Shown: positions 1 through 7,014, counted from the stretch's first letter. The stretch: DNA of 14,879 bases from DATDSR01 sp038062165 (GCA_038062165.1 JBBTXQ010000045.1:1-14879), one strand, 5' to 3'. The notes: generated by a model not told the origin, from the sequence alone. Translations and numbers: made by a program.

Positions 1-218
1 TCTGCGCGTGGCCACGGCCACTGGCCAATCTTGCCGATAGACTCATCATCTATTGCAATGATTACAATCTCATCAGTAGTGCCAATGGGGTTAATAAGCT
101 GATCACCCAAGAAGTACTCAAACCCGACGAAGAGGCCCGCGCTACTGGCACCGATAGCAACAGCCGCTACGCCAGAAGCTAGAATAACTGGGGCGAACCT
201 TGCCCAGATTTTCCTCAT
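1..218 (-). CDS. CHASE2-domain protein, N-terminal fragment (cut by window edge)
   Basis: The frame starts with ATG at 218 and runs off the left edge after about 72 codons. Residues about 8-33 form one hydrophobic segment, a probable signal anchor. It is followed by an extracytoplasmic stretch containing EIVIIAIDDESIGKIGQWPW, which closely matches the start of CHASE2 sensor domains (usual pattern VIIAIDdeSl..iGqWPWpR). CHASE2 proteins are membrane sensors whose cytoplasmic output may be a cyclase, kinase or nothing known; the output domain lies outside the window. A TGATAGAAT extended -10 box ends 6 nt before the ATG. FecR-domain genes and CHASE2 genes often sit together, and a FecR gene lies upstream here beyond HicBA. 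The domain call is fairly sure; the signalling output is unknown. Confidence 0.8.
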   Translation of the reverse strand, partial: MRKIWARFAPVILASGVAAVAIGASSAGLFVGFEYFLGDQLINPIGTTDEIVIIAIDDESIGKIGQWPWPRA

Positions 219-224
219 AACCTC

Positions 225-233
225 ATTCTATCA
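225..233 (-). promoter_or_regulatory. Extended -10 promoter of the CHASE2 gene
   Basis: The minus strand reads TGATAGAAT, an extended -10 element, and the hexamer ends 6 nt before the ATG at 218. No good -35 box is visible at 17 nt. The spacing implies a leaderless or nearly leaderless mRNA. Confidence 0.45.
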
Positions 234-298
234 TTTCTCCATCGCATATGGCACAAAATGCTAAACCCCCGGCCCCTTAAGATTTGTATTGATCTTTT

Positions 299-508
299 TC
301 ATAGTTCTAATTCTACCTCTTCTACTCCAACTTGTTTAAGAATAGTGTGCAGGGTTCCTTTCGGCAATGGTTTGTTATGTATCGATATCGAAGTGCAACG
401 TCCACCCCGTTCTATAAAAACATGGCTTCCTTTTTGACGTTTGATGGTAAACCCATGTTTTAGGAGAACACCAAGAAGGTCTTTTGGTTTGACCTGTTTT
501 GGTTTCAT
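299..508 (-). CDS. hicA: HicA-family mRNA interferase toxin
   Basis: This 69-residue protein has the usual HicA length and layout: a basic N-terminus with KPKDLLGVLLKHGF, then RQKGSHVFIERGG with the conserved histidine (His29) of the dsRBD-like fold, and a C-terminal PKGTLHTILKQVG segment. Family members are ribosome-independent RNases that cut mRNA when freed from HicB. The gene overlaps the upstream hicB by 4 nt, as expected for translational coupling in an antitoxin-first operon. No separate promoter is seen. The family call is strong; activity in this organism is inferred. Confidence 0.9.
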   Translation of the reverse strand: MKPKQVKPKDLLGVLLKHGFTIKRQKGSHVFIERGGRCTSISIHNKPLPKGTLHTILKQVGVEEVELEL

Positions 509-777
509 TGAGCTAATAGGTGCGCCTTGCTGGGTAAAGGTATATTGATTGATGTGATAACACTTGTAAAATCACGCTCGAAGGGGATGGGTCGGTCTAG
601 TTGTTCCAATGTTTCAATATGGAATTGAATGAGTTTTTTAATATTAACGATAGCCTCGTCTAGGGTACTTCCGAAATCAGCCAAACCGAGTGTTGGGCAT
701 GAGGCATTGTAGGCAATCTTTTTGCCGATTTTTTCTTGATCAATGTGAATTCTATAATTTAAGATTTTACGTTCCAT
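505..777 (-). CDS. hicB: HicB-family antitoxin
   Basis: The protein is about 90 residues and has the HicB partial-RNaseH-like core: YRIHIDQEKIGKKIAYNASC, then LGLADFGSTLDEAIVNIKKLI, a version of the usual 'CP.lG....G.T.eEAl.ni.eai' pattern. It should bind and neutralise HicA and repress the operon. There is no obvious C-terminal ribbon-helix-helix or HTH domain; the tail after residue about 70 is short. An ATG two codons upstream (783) is possible, but the ATG at 777 lies exactly 6 nt after a TATTGT -10 box, so I prefer it. The gene lies between the FecR gene and CHASE2 and overlaps hicA by 4 nt. Confidence 0.85.
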   Translation of the reverse strand: MERKILNYRIHIDQEKIGKKIAYNASCPTLGLADFGSTLDEAIVNIKKLIQFHIETLEQLDRPIPFERDFTSVITSINIPLPSKAHLLAQ

Positions 778-783
778 TGACAT

Positions 784-812
784 ACAATACCATAATATTT
801 GTTCCAGATCAA
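784..812 (-). promoter_or_regulatory. Promoter of hicBA
   Basis: The minus strand reads TTGATC, a 17-nt spacer, then TATTGT. The -10 box ends 6 nt before the ATG at 777, which predicts a leaderless transcript and decides the start codon. Confidence 0.5.
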
Positions 813-830
813 TTCGCCGCGCATACTTGA

Positions 831-2141
831 CTAGCCGCGTTCGTCTATTGGGGTAACTGCGCCTATTACAGTTATTATTTCACTTTTACCAGAGAATTCT
901 TTACCAGATTCGGATTTGTAGCTGGCTGTCACGGCACCGAAGGCTGTGCCAATTTCAGATACGTCAGCCCCCAATGCCGCTTGGAAGATGCCGGGCTTGA
1001 TAAGCTTGCCGATAGATCCCACTACTTGCCAAGAAACCAGATCAGTTACTATTTTCTTTGTGCCGTCACTTAATACTGCTATCGCTTCGAATTCTATCGT
1101 TGTGCCTTCTGTCACTTTCAGGCCCAGGGCCCGAGTTCTCACTTCAAGTGAAATAACTGCGGGTTTGGGGGTTACGTCCGTTTGGGTTGTCTCTATTGTT
1201 CCTGTGCGCATTTCAAGTTTTGTTTCAATTCGTGTGTCCAGTTCTTGTCTAATCTCATCTTCAGGCAAACCGGTCTTTTCAGAAATCTCTTCTACGCGGG
1301 CCTGGAATTCCGGCTCTAATTCTGTCTTAATCACTTCACGCAATTCTTCACGCAGAGCGGGACCTTCTAATCCTTCGGCTTTCAATTCTTCTATCCTCTC
1401 TCTAATTAACCCATCGTGCTCTTCGTTGCGCTCTATCCAGCCGCGCAAGGGGTGATCTTCTCCGCGCAACTGCCTTGCCAATAGTCTTGTGACCTTCTCT
1501 TTACGCTCCTCTGGTGTTAGGTTTTTAATTTGTTCAACTATTTCTTTGCGGATAGCCAGAGTCTCTTTTTCGCCCACCGTCACTTTCGCATCCGCCAATT
1601 CCTCGCCCGTTTCTTCGTCAATGGGCGTCACAAACACATCATGTTCGGAACCTATTATTTCAGTTTGCCCGTCTGCCGTCACTTCCGTGCCGAAGGCCGA
1701 GCCACGAACAGTCGCGACTGCCGTGCCCGTGCGCACCTCCCAGAGACTGTCGGGCGTGGCTAAGGCTGTGATCTTAGACCAAACCTTACCCACCGATAGC
1801 GCCACTCTAACCTTTAAACTTCCTGAATCATCATCAAATTCTGCTTCTGTAATCTTGACCGTAGTATTGGGATCAATTCGAAGATTAGAACCGTCAGAAA
1901 AATAAACCGTACCTGCTCCTGTCGCGTCAGTCTTGATTATCATGCCGGAATCCAGTAAGTCTCCACTCTTAAACATGCCCAGTACAGATCCCTGTTCGTC
2001 AACCTTGTTTACATTATTGTTATCTACCTCTATCCAGGGTTTGCTACCCACGGTAACAGTTTCCTCAACCTTCGACGAAAGAGCGAAATAACCTATGAAT
2101 ATAACTGCTAATATAACTATAAATGCGATTATCTTTTTCAT
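831..2141 (-). CDS. FecR-domain envelope protein with helical linker and C-terminal Ig-like domain
   Basis: I chose the ATG at 2141, seven codons inside the longest frame, because it begins a clear signal anchor (MKKIIAFIVILAVIFIGYFAL). The next 150 residues are a FecR domain: V...SKPWIEV, GDLLDSGMIIKT, VYFSDGSNLRIDPNTTVKI, then VGKVWSKI and TAVATVRGSAFGTEV. A charged helical region follows (about residues 200-310, rich in E, R, K). The last 110 residues look like a bacterial Ig-like beta domain (TTIEFEAIAVLSDGTKKIVTDLVSW). Classic FecR is an anti-sigma regulator, but here no sigma factor or TonB receptor is nearby, so a structural or sensory envelope role beside the CHASE2 protein is more likely. 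An extended -10 box lies 9 nt upstream. Confidence 0.8.
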   Translation of the reverse strand: MKKIIAFIVILAVIFIGYFALSSKVEETVTVGSKPWIEVDNNNVNKVDEQGSVLGMFKSGDLLDSGMIIKTDATGAGTVYFSDGSNLRIDPNTTVKITEAEFDDDSGSLKVRVALSVGKVWSKITALATPDSLWEVRTGTAVATVRGSAFGTEVTADGQTEIIGSEHDVFVTPIDEETGEELADAKVTVGEKETLAIRKEIVEQIKNLTPEERKEKVTRLLARQLRGEDHPLRGWIERNEEHDGLIRERIEELKAEGLEGPALREELREVIKTELEPEFQARVEEISEKTGLPEDEIRQELDTRIETKLEMRTGTIETTQTDVTPKPAVISLEVRTRALGLKVTEGTTIEFEAIAVLSDGTKKIVTDLVSWQVVGSIGKLIKPGIFQAALGADVSEIGTAFGAVTASYKSESGKEFSGKSEIITVIGAVTPIDERG

Positions 2142-2150
2142 GATAACCGC

Positions 2151-2173
2151 ATTATAGCACAAACTAATTTGTG
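2151..2173 (-). promoter_or_regulatory. FecR gene promoter with adjoining palindrome
   Basis: The minus strand has TGCTATAAT (extended -10, hexamer at 2151-2156) ending 9 nt before the ATG at 2141. Directly upstream is a perfect inverted repeat, CACAAA-TTAG-TTTGTG (2158-2173), that occupies the -10/-35 spacer and could be an operator. No good -35 box was found. It also lies just downstream of the preceding gene's stop, so weak termination is an alternative role for the palindrome. Confidence 0.45.
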
Positions 2174-2184
2174 TCGAAAATAGC

Positions 2185-3273
2185 CTAGATAGAATTCAAT
2201 TTGGCGCGCGTCATTGGACCTACGAGGCCGATAGCTTCAATGCCGTATTTAGCCTGGAATTTCATGACTGCTTTCTCTGTAAGAGAGCCAAAATAATCTG
2301 TCTCCATCCCAGCTGAACCTACCCCCTCGCTCGCTACGGCAGTTTCTGGATCTTTATTTAAGATCTGTTGGAGGATTTTGACTTGGGCGTGAGTCATCCC
2401 CCTTTTGAGCATTACTGTGATTGAACCGGATGAGATGACAGCAGAACCACTTGTGGTGAGCGAAGTCGAACCATAAACGCTCACGAACTTAGCTCGCGTG
2501 GTGGGACCGAAAACTCCATAGCCCTGGCTGCCCACAGATGCAATACTGTGACGCTCTTGGAATCTCTGTACAGCCTTTTGGGTAAGTCTACCAAAGTAGC
2601 CACTCAAATTGGCTTCGGGATAGAGAGTAGGATCGAGAGCAAGCACACGTTGCAATTCTTTAACGTCCGTACCCGATAGACCAAGATAAAGAGAGCGAGT
2701 GAAAGTGAAAGAAGTAACAGCACTCGATGTTTGAATGGAAACTGGTGTGGGTGTCTGGCCTGTTAGGGCTATCAAGGAAGTGGCTACTAAAAGCGAATTC
2801 GTAGTGGTTGTCGCCGGATTGGTTGGCGTTACTGCAGGAATATAACCGCCTCCCCCGCCACCACCTATAATTCCACCTCCCCCGCCACCACCGCCAGTTG
2901 AGCTTGTACCGCAAGTATCGGAAGCGATCGCGATCGTGACTGTCACGCTACCAGCGTCGTTATTGGTAAGAGTAAGCACCGAGCGATCAGCCGTACAATC
3001 ATTTGTAACAGTCAGAGTATTGGCTGTGGTTGAGTGAGTGATACGACGCAAACTGGCCGCGTTGGCCACTATAGTGGAACCTGTGGGCATCGTTACTTCG
3101 AAGTCGTTGGCGTTGACTGTAACAGCAGAGGCCTGTGAGCCACTTACTGTCAAAGTCACACTGTCTATGCTAATTTCTGTGCCGGAATTCAATACAACAT
3201 CGTTGTTAGCCGCCAAAACCGGCGTGGCAAGTAGTAGTCCCAACGTCACCGCAACTATTATGCGCTTATTCAT
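2185..3273 (-). CDS. Secreted protein with two peptidoglycan-binding (PG_binding_1) domains
   Basis: The 362-residue protein starts with a signal peptide ending in an AxA-type site (LLLATPVLAA). Residues about 22-125 are a Thr/Ser/Val-rich beta domain with a likely disulfide pair (Cys in NDCTADRS and SDTCGTS). A low-complexity glycine linker follows (about 128-145). Two PG_binding_1 repeats close the protein. The first is about 198-262 (GTDVKELQRVLALD, then SGYFGRLTQKAVQRFQ and FGPTTRAKF). The second is about 290-362 (HAQVKILQQILNKDPE, then TDYFGSLTEKAVMKFQ and GPMTRAKL). Such domains anchor exported proteins to the cell wall. The binding modules are clear; the role of the N-terminal domain is unknown. 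Confidence 0.85.
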   Translation of the reverse strand: MNKRIIVAVTLGLLLATPVLAANNDVVLNSGTEISIDSVTLTVSGSQASAVTVNANDFEVTMPTGSTIVANAASLRRITHSTTANTLTVTNDCTADRSVLTLTNNDAGSVTVTIAIASDTCGTSSTGGGGGGGGIIGGGGGGGYIPAVTPTNPATTTTNSLLVATSLIALTGQTPTPVSIQTSSAVTSFTFTRSLYLGLSGTDVKELQRVLALDPTLYPEANLSGYFGRLTQKAVQRFQERHSIASVGSQGYGVFGPTTRAKFVSVYGSTSLTTSGSAVISSGSITVMLKRGMTHAQVKILQQILNKDPETAVASEGVGSAGMETDYFGSLTEKAVMKFQAKYGIEAIGLVGPMTRAKLNSI

Positions 3274-3297
3274 AATCTTATTAATTTAAATTACGAA

Positions 3298-3945
3298 TTA
3301 GCGCGTAGCCCAGAAGAAGAGCGTGGCTGGGCCGGCAGTTGTGTCGTTAACGCCTAACCCTGTGTTGAAGAGCCTAATGTTGATACTTTCTGTTGCTGAA
3401 GATGATGCGGCTTGGATCATGAAGTTCTGTTCAAGGCCGCTTGTAGCCGTCAAGAATATTCTATCTCCCGCGCGTACTCCTGTGGCGCTAGTACAATCAA
3501 CGTGACCCGTAGATGAAGCGGCAATGGTGCGCTGAACGAAGCTACAGGTACCGCTAACTAGTGCGGCTAGAGTTGTCTCGCTACCCACTACTAAGTTGGT
3601 GGTGCTGGCTGTACCAACTACCTCAAATGCCGTGTTTGGAGCGGCGGTTAGAATGCCTACTCTATTTGAATTAGGGTCTATAACGAAGGTGCTGGAGTCA
3701 AAGTTAAGACCAGCTGTGGCAAAACCGACAGTACTAGTGGCTGACTCGCTGAACCACACATCGCCCGCTAAGGTAGTGCTAGCCGAATGAGTGACTGCCC
3801 CAGTGAGAGTACTTGCGCCTGTCACAGAGAGTGTGCCTCCCGTACTTATATCGGTGCTAATAGTCGTTGCCGCTGAAACAAACCCTACTACCGAAAGACA
3901 TATTGCAATGGCCCCGGCGTATTTGAATACTTCATTCTTATTCAT
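3298..3945 (-). CDS. Secreted low-complexity surface protein, unknown function
   Basis: The 215-residue protein has an N-terminal signal peptide (hydrophobic residues about 9-25 ending SAA). The body is rich in Thr, Ser, Ala, Val and Gly, with short repeats such as GGTLSVTGASTLTGAVTHSA, suggesting a beta-solenoid or fibre-like fold. A segment DPNSNRVGILTAAPNTAFEV resembles the 'VGIGT..P...L.V' motif near trimeric tail-fibre tips. It has one Cys pair (SGTCSF, HVDCTS). A TATTAT box ends 5 nt before the ATG. It precedes the peptidoglycan-binding protein gene by 24 nt on the same strand, so both may be co-expressed as surface components. I do not recognise a named family. Confidence 0.65.
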   Translation of the reverse strand: MNKNEVFKYAGAIAICLSVVGFVSAATTISTDISTGGTLSVTGASTLTGAVTHSASTTLAGDVWFSESATSTVGFATAGLNFDSSTFVIDPNSNRVGILTAAPNTAFEVVGTASTTNLVVGSETTLAALVSGTCSFVQRTIAASSTGHVDCTSATGVRAGDRIFLTATSGLEQNFMIQAASSSATESINIRLFNTGLGVNDTTAGPATLFFWATR

Positions 3946-4044
3946 GTTTTATAATACAAAAATTACTAGAGCTAATAATCTAGTCTATAAGTGTACTCTT
4001 GAATGCAAGTACTTGACAGTTACTAGTGTGGATAAACTTCTAAA

Positions 4045-4299
4045 TCAGGAATCAAGTATACCCCTAAGAACTTCCTCAACCCCTTTTTCTTCTTCGGCTC
4101 CAAGATGATTTTCAAGAGTGAGACTAGCGAAAGCAGGTATAGTTTTCACTCTGTTATCATCAAAAGTAATCTCAAAATCACCGTTTTGATTAAGGCGCAA
4201 GCGAGAATCGGCAATTTTGGCAACAAATTCTTGGGCCTTTTCCGGGGTCAAGTGTGATTCTGCGTCTAATTCTGGACTTGAACCTGTTTCTTTTAGCAT
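4045..4299 (-). CDS. Small acidic protein of unknown function
   Basis: From the ATG at 4299 the protein is 84 residues, begins MLKETGSSPELDAES and is acidic, with a predicted helix (TPEKAQEFVAKIADSRLRL) and a beta stretch (GDFEITFDDNRVKTIPAF). No signal peptide or membrane segment is seen. A GTG at 4329 would add ten residues and overlap the upstream gene, but a TATATA box ending 6 nt before 4299 fits the start pattern of other genes here, so I favour 4299. No family recognised. Confidence 0.5.
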   Translation of the reverse strand: MLKETGSSPELDAESHLTPEKAQEFVAKIADSRLRLNQNGDFEITFDDNRVKTIPAFASLTLENHLGAEEEKGVEEVLRGILDS

Positions 4300-4321
4300 A
4301 TTTAGTATATATGATAACAAG

Positions 4322-4525
4322 TTAACCACCGAAGAGCAAAGAAGTTATCAAGGCGAAACACATACCCAAAATTGCAAAAATTTTCCCAAGAAAACCTTTA
4401 ATAATAGGGAGTAAAAATAGATAAATAATAAACAAAACGGCTAGAGTCTCGAGCACGATGACTCTGATGTCCTTCAAGGTTAGCGCCAAAGCTTTGCCAA
4501 ACTTCTTAACAGTCTTTTTACTCAT
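4322..4525 (-). CDS. Small two-helix membrane protein of unknown function
   Basis: This 67-residue protein has a basic N-terminus (MSKKTVKKFGKALALTLKD) and two hydrophobic segments at about 22-41 and 46-64, separated by a short turn with IIKG, so it is probably a hairpin membrane protein. Its start lies 22 nt from the left palindrome of the DUF559 cassette. It may be co-transcribed with the 4045-4299 gene downstream. Size and lack of motifs limit the call. Confidence 0.45.
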   Translation of the reverse strand: MSKKTVKKFGKALALTLKDIRVIVLETLAVLFIIYLFLLPIIKGFLGKIFAILGMCFALITSLLFGG

Positions 4526-4546
4526 AAAATAAATTTAAGCAGGCTT

Positions 4547-4594
4547 AGTATCTCCCCCTTCACCCCCTCTTACTGACAAGAGGGGGTTGAGAGA
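4547..4594 (-). repeat. Left palindromic repeat of the DUF559 cassette
   Basis: The + strand starts AGTATCTCCCCCT (4547-4559), then a hairpin CCCCCTCTT (4563-4571), loop ACTGAC, AAGAGGGGG (4578-4586), then TTGAGAGA. The right repeat at 4955-4995 read on the opposite strand has the same order, including the identical 13-bp outer end. The stop codon and last codons of the nuclease gene lie in this hairpin. A terminator role for the gene is possible too. Confidence 0.7.
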
Positions 4595-4940
4595 AGTGCT
4601 GACTGATTTGTTTGATAACATTTTCAACATTCTCTATAACCTCTTTGTTCCAGAAACGTATTGTTTTTATGTCTAAAGCAAGTAGATACGAATCGCGATC
4701 ACTATCATACAACTTCTCCGTAGCATCAGCATGTTGATCACCATCCAATTCCACGGCAAGTCTTACTCTTGGTGCATAGAAATCTAATATGTACGGCCCG
4801 ACACTATATTGTCTCCAAAAACGAACACCCAACTTTTTGTTTCTCAAAAACTCCCACACTATTCCCTCCACTTTTGTTTGATTGCTTCTAAGCTCTCGCC
4901 TGCGATCTTTATATACGGGATGATTGTAAGTAATTCTCAT
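4560..4940 (-). CDS. DUF559 (Vsr-like) endonuclease-domain protein
   Basis: The 126-residue protein is the usual length for a stand-alone DUF559 protein. It begins with the typical RRRELRSNQTKVEGIVWEFL helix, then the restriction-endonuclease-like core: FWRQYSVGPYILDFYAP (conserved Asp of the PD-(D/E)XK-like site) and LAVELDGDQH (acidic pair plus His), then TIRFWNKEVIENVENVI, where family members have 'vlRf.n.ev..n...vl'. These proteins resemble the Vsr mismatch nuclease, but a physiological role is not established for most. The C-terminal tail QPPLVSKRG is read from the flanking palindrome. Its start is 15 nt from the right palindrome. Family call is strong. Confidence 0.9.
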   Translation of the reverse strand: MRITYNHPVYKDRRRELRSNQTKVEGIVWEFLRNKKLGVRFWRQYSVGPYILDFYAPRVRLAVELDGDQHADATEKLYDSDRDSYLLALDIKTIRFWNKEVIENVENVIKQISQHFSQPPLVSKRG

Positions 4941-4954
4941 GTTGTTTTTTTGTT

Positions 4955-4995
4955 CTCCCCCCCTCTTTGAGAAAGAGGGGGTAGGGGGAGATACT
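4955..4995 (-). repeat. Right palindromic repeat of the DUF559 cassette
   Basis: The + strand carries a perfect 10-bp hairpin, CCCCCTCTTT (4959-4968), GAG, AAAGAGGGGG (4972-4981), followed by AGGGGGAGATACT (4983-4995). This end is the exact reverse complement of the left repeat's outer 13 bp. It abuts and just touches the stop codon of the Gmad2 gene. Confidence 0.7.
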
Positions 4996-5414
4996 CAAAA
5001 CCTAACCGGTATCTCAAAAGCATCGTCATGTTCGGGCAGACCTGATGGATTCTCTTTCTGGAAAATAATCGCGCCACGATCGTATGGGGTGTCTGTTGCA
5101 TATGTGAATTCTATTTTACCTTCGAAGGGTACGTAGTCTTCTGTCATCCAATTATCTTGGGCTTGAGCATACCCTTCTCCAATTATTAACCCATCCCAAT
5201 TTACGATTGTAATTGGGAATGAAGCCTCGAAGTACCAAGTGCCTCTCGCTTCGCCCCGCACTATCACAGGACTTGAAATGGTATCGCCTGCCCTTGGTGA
5301 TTCTAGTCTAATCAAGTCTTTATAAACCGTGCTCTCTTTGTCTAAACCCCCATACGCAATACCCGCTAGAATAATTAGGACTAGTGCTATTAATATTGTT
5401 TTATTTGTCTTCAT
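4995..5414 (-). CDS. Gmad2-domain exported protein
   Basis: The 139-residue protein has an N-terminal signal anchor (KTILIALVLIILAGIAYGG) and one Gmad2 immunoglobulin-like domain (about 36-139). Diagnostic stretches are LESPRAGDTISSPVIVRGEA, WYFEASFPITIVNWDG, EGYAQAQDNWMTEDYVPFEG and the ending NPSGLPEHDDAFEIPVRF, which match the family closely. Gmad2 was named from spore-germination proteins, but is widespread in envelope proteins of non-sporing bacteria; the ligand is unknown. The start region is divergent with the + strand gene at 5440, and a TTGCGG-17-TATTAT promoter candidate for this gene lies within 5431-5460. The gene's stop codon touches the right repeat of the DUF559 cassette. Confidence 0.88.
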   Translation of the reverse strand: MKTNKTILIALVLIILAGIAYGGLDKESTVYKDLIRLESPRAGDTISSPVIVRGEARGTWYFEASFPITIVNWDGLIIGEGYAQAQDNWMTEDYVPFEGKIEFTYATDTPYDRGAIIFQKENPSGLPEHDDAFEIPVRF

Positions 5415-5433
5415 TTACTTGTACTTGTATAAT
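5405..5433 (+). promoter_or_regulatory. Promoter of the 5440 gene
   Basis: TTGTCT (5405-5410), exactly 17 nt, TATAAT (5428-5433). The ATG follows after 6 nt, so the mRNA should be leaderless. A tandem ACTTGTACTTGT lies in the spacer. Confidence 0.65.
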
Positions 5434-5439
5434 ACCCAC

Positions 5440-5757
5440 ATGGAACGCGAACCGCAATTTGAACCGGAAGGCGATAATGAGATCGAGAATATTACCCTAG
5501 ATCTTCCCGAGTATAAGCGACTGGAAGAACCTCTAGACAGACCGGATTACACGGCCGAGGATTTGAGCGAAATGCAAACCAGAGTGGTAGAGGGCGAGAA
5601 TTTTCCCAAAGGCGCGCCCAAACTGGAAATAACAGCAGATGATATCCCCGAAGAAACAATTCTCGAACATAAACAAGAACAGATTGAACAGGCGCAGAGG
5701 ATAAATAAAAAGAACAGTCGCCTTCTGAACCTCTGGTCGCGTATCTGGCGTAAATAA
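5440..5757 (+). CDS. Small acidic protein of unknown function
   Basis: I start this 105-residue protein at the ATG at 5440 rather than at an earlier in-frame ATG (5329), since that one lies antisense in the Gmad2 gene and a consensus promoter sits directly before 5440. The protein is very acidic and proline-containing (MEREPQFEPEGDNEIENI, LDLPEYKRLEEPLDRPDYTA), probably disordered in the first half, then helical (EETILEHKQEQIEQAQRI) and ends in a basic tryptophan-bearing tail (LLNLWSRIWRK) that could contact a membrane or nucleic acid. No domain recognised. It converges on the transporter gene; the stops are 13 nt apart with a weak AT-rich hairpin (5752-5772) between them. Confidence 0.65.
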   Translation: MEREPQFEPEGDNEIENITLDLPEYKRLEEPLDRPDYTAEDLSEMQTRVVEGENFPKGAPKLEITADDIPEETILEHKQEQIEQAQRINKKNSRLLNLWSRIWRK

Positions 5758-5770
5758 GTTATCTAACTAT

Positions 5771-6694
5771 TTATCTCACTAACCCAGTGACGAGATTAGC
5801 GAAAGGCTTGAGGAAAATGAGGAAAATAATAGTCGAGAGAATATTGAATATAAAGTGCGCGTTGGCCACTTGCAGAGCCGTGCTCCCGCCCAGAGATTGA
5901 ACGAAGTCGGAGAAGATTGAGAGGAAGGGTAGTATTATGATCATGCCAATTAAGTTAAATAAAAAGTGAGCCACGGCCGTGCGCCGCGCCCCGGTGCCCA
6001 TGACGAACATCACAATGAGCGCGGTAGAGGTTGTGCCCACATTGGCACCCAAGACAATCCCTAGTGCCTGATCGAACGTGAGCAAACCTTGGCCGGCGAG
6101 AATAATAGCGAGTCCGGAAGTAATGCTCGATGATTGGAAAGCAATCGTAATTAGAGCACCCACAAGTATGGCTACGTACATACTATCTATGTGAGAGAGG
6201 AGATTTAAAATTGTGGGGTTAGTTTGCAGTGGCTCGATATATAGCGAGATAAGCGAGAGACAGAAAAAGATTAAGCCGAAATAGAAAATGGCCTTGCCGA
6301 ACTTCTGATACCTAATTTTGAGATGATCAAGCAGAAAACCGGCCAGAACGACATAACCCGCTATAAATGTGAGTTTAAAAGCAATTAGTTGCGATGTAAG
6401 AGTTGTTCCAATATTGGCTCCGAAAACTACACCCAGACTTGACGTGAAAGATAAGAGACCTGCGTCAACTAAAGACTGTGTTGTAACAATGGTGGCAGTG
6501 CTCGATTGGATAAGTGCAGTAAAAAGTGTGCCCAGGACTACTCCCCTAACTGGCGTACTGGTGAGAGTGGCGAGTATAGACTTGAACTTCTCCCCGGCCG
6601 CGTGCTCGACAGAGCGGGCGAACTTGTGAACAGCAAAAAGGAATAGGGTGATAGTGGCGAAAACCGTAACAATAGTATTGATAATTCCCATCAA
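5771..6694 (-). CDS. Na/Pi-cotransporter family membrane protein
   Basis: The 307-residue protein has about eight hydrophobic segments and the two inverted halves of the Na/Pi cotransporter (PF02690, NptA/YjbB-like) family. Each half has a QSS motif and a GANxGTT motif: TALIQSSTATIV (63-66 QSST) with GANIGTT (92-98), and IAFQSSSITSG (187-190 QSSS) with GANVGTT (216-222). These form the substrate and sodium sites in the family. The cytoplasmic PhoU-like domain found in longer homologues is absent, which is common in short versions. It overlaps the MazF-like toxin gene by 4 nt, so translation may be coupled. Phosphate as substrate is inferred from the family. Confidence 0.88.
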   Translation of the reverse strand: MMGIINTIVTVFATITLFLFAVHKFARSVEHAAGEKFKSILATLTSTPVRGVVLGTLFTALIQSSTATIVTTQSLVDAGLLSFTSSLGVVFGANIGTTLTSQLIAFKLTFIAGYVVLAGFLLDHLKIRYQKFGKAIFYFGLIFFCLSLISLYIEPLQTNPTILNLLSHIDSMYVAILVGALITIAFQSSSITSGLAIILAGQGLLTFDQALGIVLGANVGTTSTALIVMFVMGTGARRTAVAHFLFNLIGMIIILPFLSIFSDFVQSLGGSTALQVANAHFIFNILSTIIFLIFLKPFANLVTGLVR

Positions 6695-7014
6695 AGACCA
6701 AAGATGCTTTTTAGAGCTTTTTTAATATTTTTCATCTGCCCAGACTCGATAATACCTAGCTCGCCCAGAACAATTTTCTTATCCAGTGTTGCCATTTTGG
6801 AACATTTTATAAATGAGTTTATCTTTAATCCGTTTCTTTCACTAGCTTTAATCTTAACATCAAACTTTCCCGCTCCCGATTTAGAAGTAATAAAAACTAC
6901 AACCACGTCATCGCCAGGCAAGTTTTGTGAAATAATGACAGCTGGCCTAATTTTCGACCCAGTCAAATCAGTAAATGGAAATGGCACTAAGACTATGACA
7001 CCATTTTTATACAT
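6691..7014 (-). CDS. MazF/PemK-family toxin
   Basis: The 107-residue protein opens with the PemK/MazF signature: GVIVLVPFPFTDLTGSKIRP followed by AVIIS, with Arg23-Pro24 in the conserved position, then VVVVFITSKSG, which corresponds to the 'i.vi.iTs.' strand of the fold. The rest (SFIKCSKMATLDKKIVLGELG) matches the 'S.v....i.tldk..l...iG' part. Family members are sequence-specific RNases. It overlaps the antitoxin gene by 8 nt and the transporter by 4 nt. It is expressed from the promoter before the antitoxin gene. Confidence 0.85.
   Translation of the reverse strand: MYKNGVIVLVPFPFTDLTGSKIRPAVIISQNLPGDDVVVVFITSKSGAGKFDVKIKASERNGLKINSFIKCSKMATLDKKIVLGELGIIESGQMKNIKKALKSIFGL

Larger units (their letters stand above)
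4547..4995 (-). mobile_element. Candidate mini-element: DUF559 nuclease gene between inverted palindromic repeats
   Basis: About 450 bp bounded by two copies of AGTATCTCCCCCT in inverted orientation, each followed inward by a CCCCCTCTT/AAGAGGGGG hairpin. The only gene inside encodes a DUF559 restriction-like nuclease. DUF559 genes in other bacteria are often embedded in similar CCCCCTCT-type palindromes and carry 'PPL...RG' peptides read from them. No target-site duplication was identified. Mobility is inference. Confidence 0.4.

Noticed and set aside
946..1905. Long + strand open frames opposite the FecR gene
   Set aside because: They are antisense shadows of a clear FecR domain, Ser-rich and without domain features or start signals.
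2847..2902. Repetitive CCGCC/CCTCC sequence that could suggest a repeat array
   Set aside because: It encodes the glycine linker of the peptidoglycan-binding protein; there is no spacer-repeat pattern of a CRISPR.
4931..5136. + strand frame from the right palindrome into the Gmad2 gene
   Set aside because: Its SPPLFEKEGVGG peptide is only the palindrome read in translation, and the remainder is antisense to Gmad2.
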